Shown here: in pieces, positions 13,094-14,192 of the stretch
How positions within the stretch are numbered: position 1 is the stretch's first letter
Layout: each line of letters opens with the position of its first letter
Source of the DNA: an uncultured bacterium
GTDB lineage: Bacteria; Cyanobacteriota; Vampirovibrionia; Gastranaerophilales; Gastranaerophilaceae
Assembly: GCA_948888345.1 (NCBI GenBank)
Contig: CAQTPN010000009.1
Span: 1-14,192, forward strand
Direction of reading: 5' to 3'
Length of the DNA: 14,192 nucleotides
Notes under the pieces: model-generated
Told to the model about the DNA's origin: nothing
The model's database searches: none
What the model saw: only the letters and a program-made list of their open reading frames with translations
Made by a program: the position numbers and the translations under genes

Positions 13094-13378
13094 ATGACAA
13101 AAATAGACAGAATTAAAAATATTTTACATAAACAGGCAGGCATTGCCGTTGACCCTTATAAAAATTTAAAACTTGCCTATACAAAATTTGTATCGGATAT
13201 GAAAACAAGCGATTTTTGTAATTCTCCGCAAAGATATATATCTGAATGCAAACTGTTAAGAAACCTTCAGAATATGGCTGAAGAAAAAGGTCTGACAGAT
13301 GAAATCACTGAAATTGCAAAGCTTTTAAAGCAGGCTGAAAATAAACTTACGGAACAGGGTATAAAAATTGACCCTTAA
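13094..13378 (+). CDS. 94-aa helical protein, candidate partner of the calpain-like protein
   Basis: This is a small protein starting 10 nt after the protease stop, with AAGGA 7 nt before its ATG, so it is almost certainly in the same operon. The sequence is charged and predicted all-helical (DRIKNILHKQAGI, NLKLAYTKFVSDMK, RYISECKLLRNLQNMAEEKG, EITEIAKLLKQAENKL). It has two Cys (42, 52) and no signal peptide, membrane segment or recognised domain. Small cytosolic genes directly downstream of large delivered enzymes are often chaperones, inhibitors or immunity proteins. That role is inferred from position and size only. Its stop overlaps the kdsA stop by 4 bp on the opposite strand. Confidence 0.8.
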   Translation: MTKIDRIKNILHKQAGIAVDPYKNLKLAYTKFVSDMKTSDFCNSPQRYISECKLLRNLQNMAEEKGLTDEITEIAKLLKQAENKLTEQGIKIDP

Positions 13379-14187
13379 TTTACAACCTTAAATATCTTAT
13401 TTAAAAGTTCAAAAAGGTCATAAGCTTCATCTAAAGGAATCATATTAGCACCATCGCAAAGTGCTTTATCCGGCTCAGGGTGAATTTCAAAAAACAAACA
13501 TTTAGCACCTGCAGCAATTGCTGATTTTGCAAGCAATGGCGCAAATTGTCTTTCGCCGCCCGAACTATCTCCTGCACCGCCCGGCAGCTGCACGGAATGT
13601 GTCGCATCAAATACAACGGGATATCCCATATCCTGCATAATTTTTATACTTCTCATATCGGATACAAGGTTATTATACCCGAACGTTGTACCGCGTTCCG
13701 TTATTAAAATTTTATCATTGCCTGAATCTATAACCTTTTGAGCTATGGATTTCATTTGAGAAGGGGCTAAAAACTGGCCTTTTTTAATATTTACAATTTT
13801 TCCTGTTCTTGCAGCAGCCACAAGCAAATCTGTCTGGCGGCATAAAAACGCAGGGATTTGCAATACATCGGCTACTTCTGCAGCAAGCTTTGCTTCTTCT
13901 TCTTTGTGAATATCCGTTACAATCGGAAGGTCAAATTCTTTTTTTACATCAGCCAAAACTTTAAGGCCTTCTTCAATCCCCGGACCTCTAAACGATTTTA
14001 TCGAAGAACGGTTTGCCTTATCGTAAGACGCTTTAAAAATATAATTTATGTCTAAATCTTCACAAACTTTTTTTAACTTTTCTGCTACCTTAAAAACAAT
14101 ATCTTTTGATTCAATAGCGCAAGGACCTGCAAAAATTGTTAATTTATCTTTTCCTATTTCAAAATTATTAAGCATTATGGTTTTCAT
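13375..14187 (-). CDS. kdsA: 3-deoxy-D-manno-octulosonate 8-phosphate synthase (metal-dependent type)
   Basis: This 270-aa cytosolic enzyme condenses phosphoenolpyruvate with arabinose 5-phosphate to Kdo-8-phosphate for lipopolysaccharide. Family motifs are clear: FAGPCAIES (residues 19-27), FKASYDKANRSSIKSFRGPG (51-70), PAFLCRQTD (112-120), FGYNNLVSDM (169-178), FDATHSVQ (193-200) and EIHPEPDKALCDG (234-246). C23, H197, E234 and D245 match the metal ligands of metal-dependent enzymes such as the Aquifex one; the E. coli enzyme has Asn in place of the Cys and needs no metal. The length is normal and the start is 5 nt from the window end, so its promoter and any Shine-Dalgarno are outside. Its presence argues for a Gram-negative envelope. 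Confidence 0.96.
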   Translation of the reverse strand: MKTIMLNNFEIGKDKLTIFAGPCAIESKDIVFKVAEKLKKVCEDLDINYIFKASYDKANRSSIKSFRGPGIEEGLKVLADVKKEFDLPIVTDIHKEEEAKLAAEVADVLQIPAFLCRQTDLLVAAARTGKIVNIKKGQFLAPSQMKSIAQKVIDSGNDKILITERGTTFGYNNLVSDMRSIKIMQDMGYPVVFDATHSVQLPGGAGDSSGGERQFAPLLAKSAIAAGAKCLFFEIHPEPDKALCDGANMIPLDEAYDLFELLNKIFKVVN

Positions 14188-14192
14188 AGAAT

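Noticed and set aside
1-14192. CRISPR array, tRNA, insertion sequence or prophage
   Set aside because: No regularly spaced repeats with unique spacers, no cloverleaf, no transposase or integrase, and no phage structural genes were seen.

Overview
The window comes from an AT-rich bacterial genome using the standard bacterial code. It most resembles the non-photosynthetic gut sister lineage of Cyanobacteria (Vampirovibrionia/Melainabacteria, order Gastranaerophilales). That placement rests on protein style: lineage-typical orphan proteins, a LemA/TPM pair, and KdsA, which implies a Kdo-containing outer membrane. It is inference, not a database result. I see no tRNA, rRNA, CRISPR array, insertion sequence or phage module. 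Gene density is high, with short intergenic gaps and frequent strand switches.

Region 1-1515: a left-truncated regulator with two tandem GntR-type winged helices (minus strand), divergent from an orphan HEAGH zinc-metallopeptidase-like protein. Region 1600-1890: a self-contained small transcription unit, too short for usual gene calling. It has an extended -10 promoter, a 10-codon ORF starting at the predicted +1, a strong Shine-Dalgarno, a 53-aa protein and an intrinsic terminator. Region 1940-4372: zinc-ribbon Nudix hydrolase, convergent nitroreductase, exported vWA-domain protein, and an overlapping DtxR/MntR-type metal repressor.

Region 4380-5212: two adjacent hairpins (REP-like), then a compact regulatory switch. 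A 61-aa helical protein (minus) and a 70-aa AbrB-like protein with a histone-H1-like Lys/Ala tail (plus) diverge from overlapping promoters inside a perfect 11-bp inverted repeat. A possible 31-aa minus-strand ORF follows, then a promoter flanked by 11-bp direct repeats that drives a glycine-rich multi-pass membrane orphan (5212-6291).

Region 6316-9397: a minus-strand operon of a TPM-domain membrane protein and LemA, divergent from a 565-aa U32-peptidase-like protein with a C-terminal cysteine cluster. The two promoters sit almost on the start codons, so leaderless mRNAs are likely here and at several other genes in the window.

Region 9487-14187: the most striking locus. A 1198-aa multidomain protein carries a 19-residue-period RTX-like solenoid near its N terminus, a hydrophobic hairpin in the middle, and a C-terminal calpain-type cysteine protease domain with a complete-looking Gln/Cys/His/Asn active site. 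A 94-aa helical protein follows 10 nt downstream and is a candidate inhibitor, chaperone or immunity partner. The window ends with kdsA on the opposite strand, sharing a 4-bp overlapping stop with that small gene.
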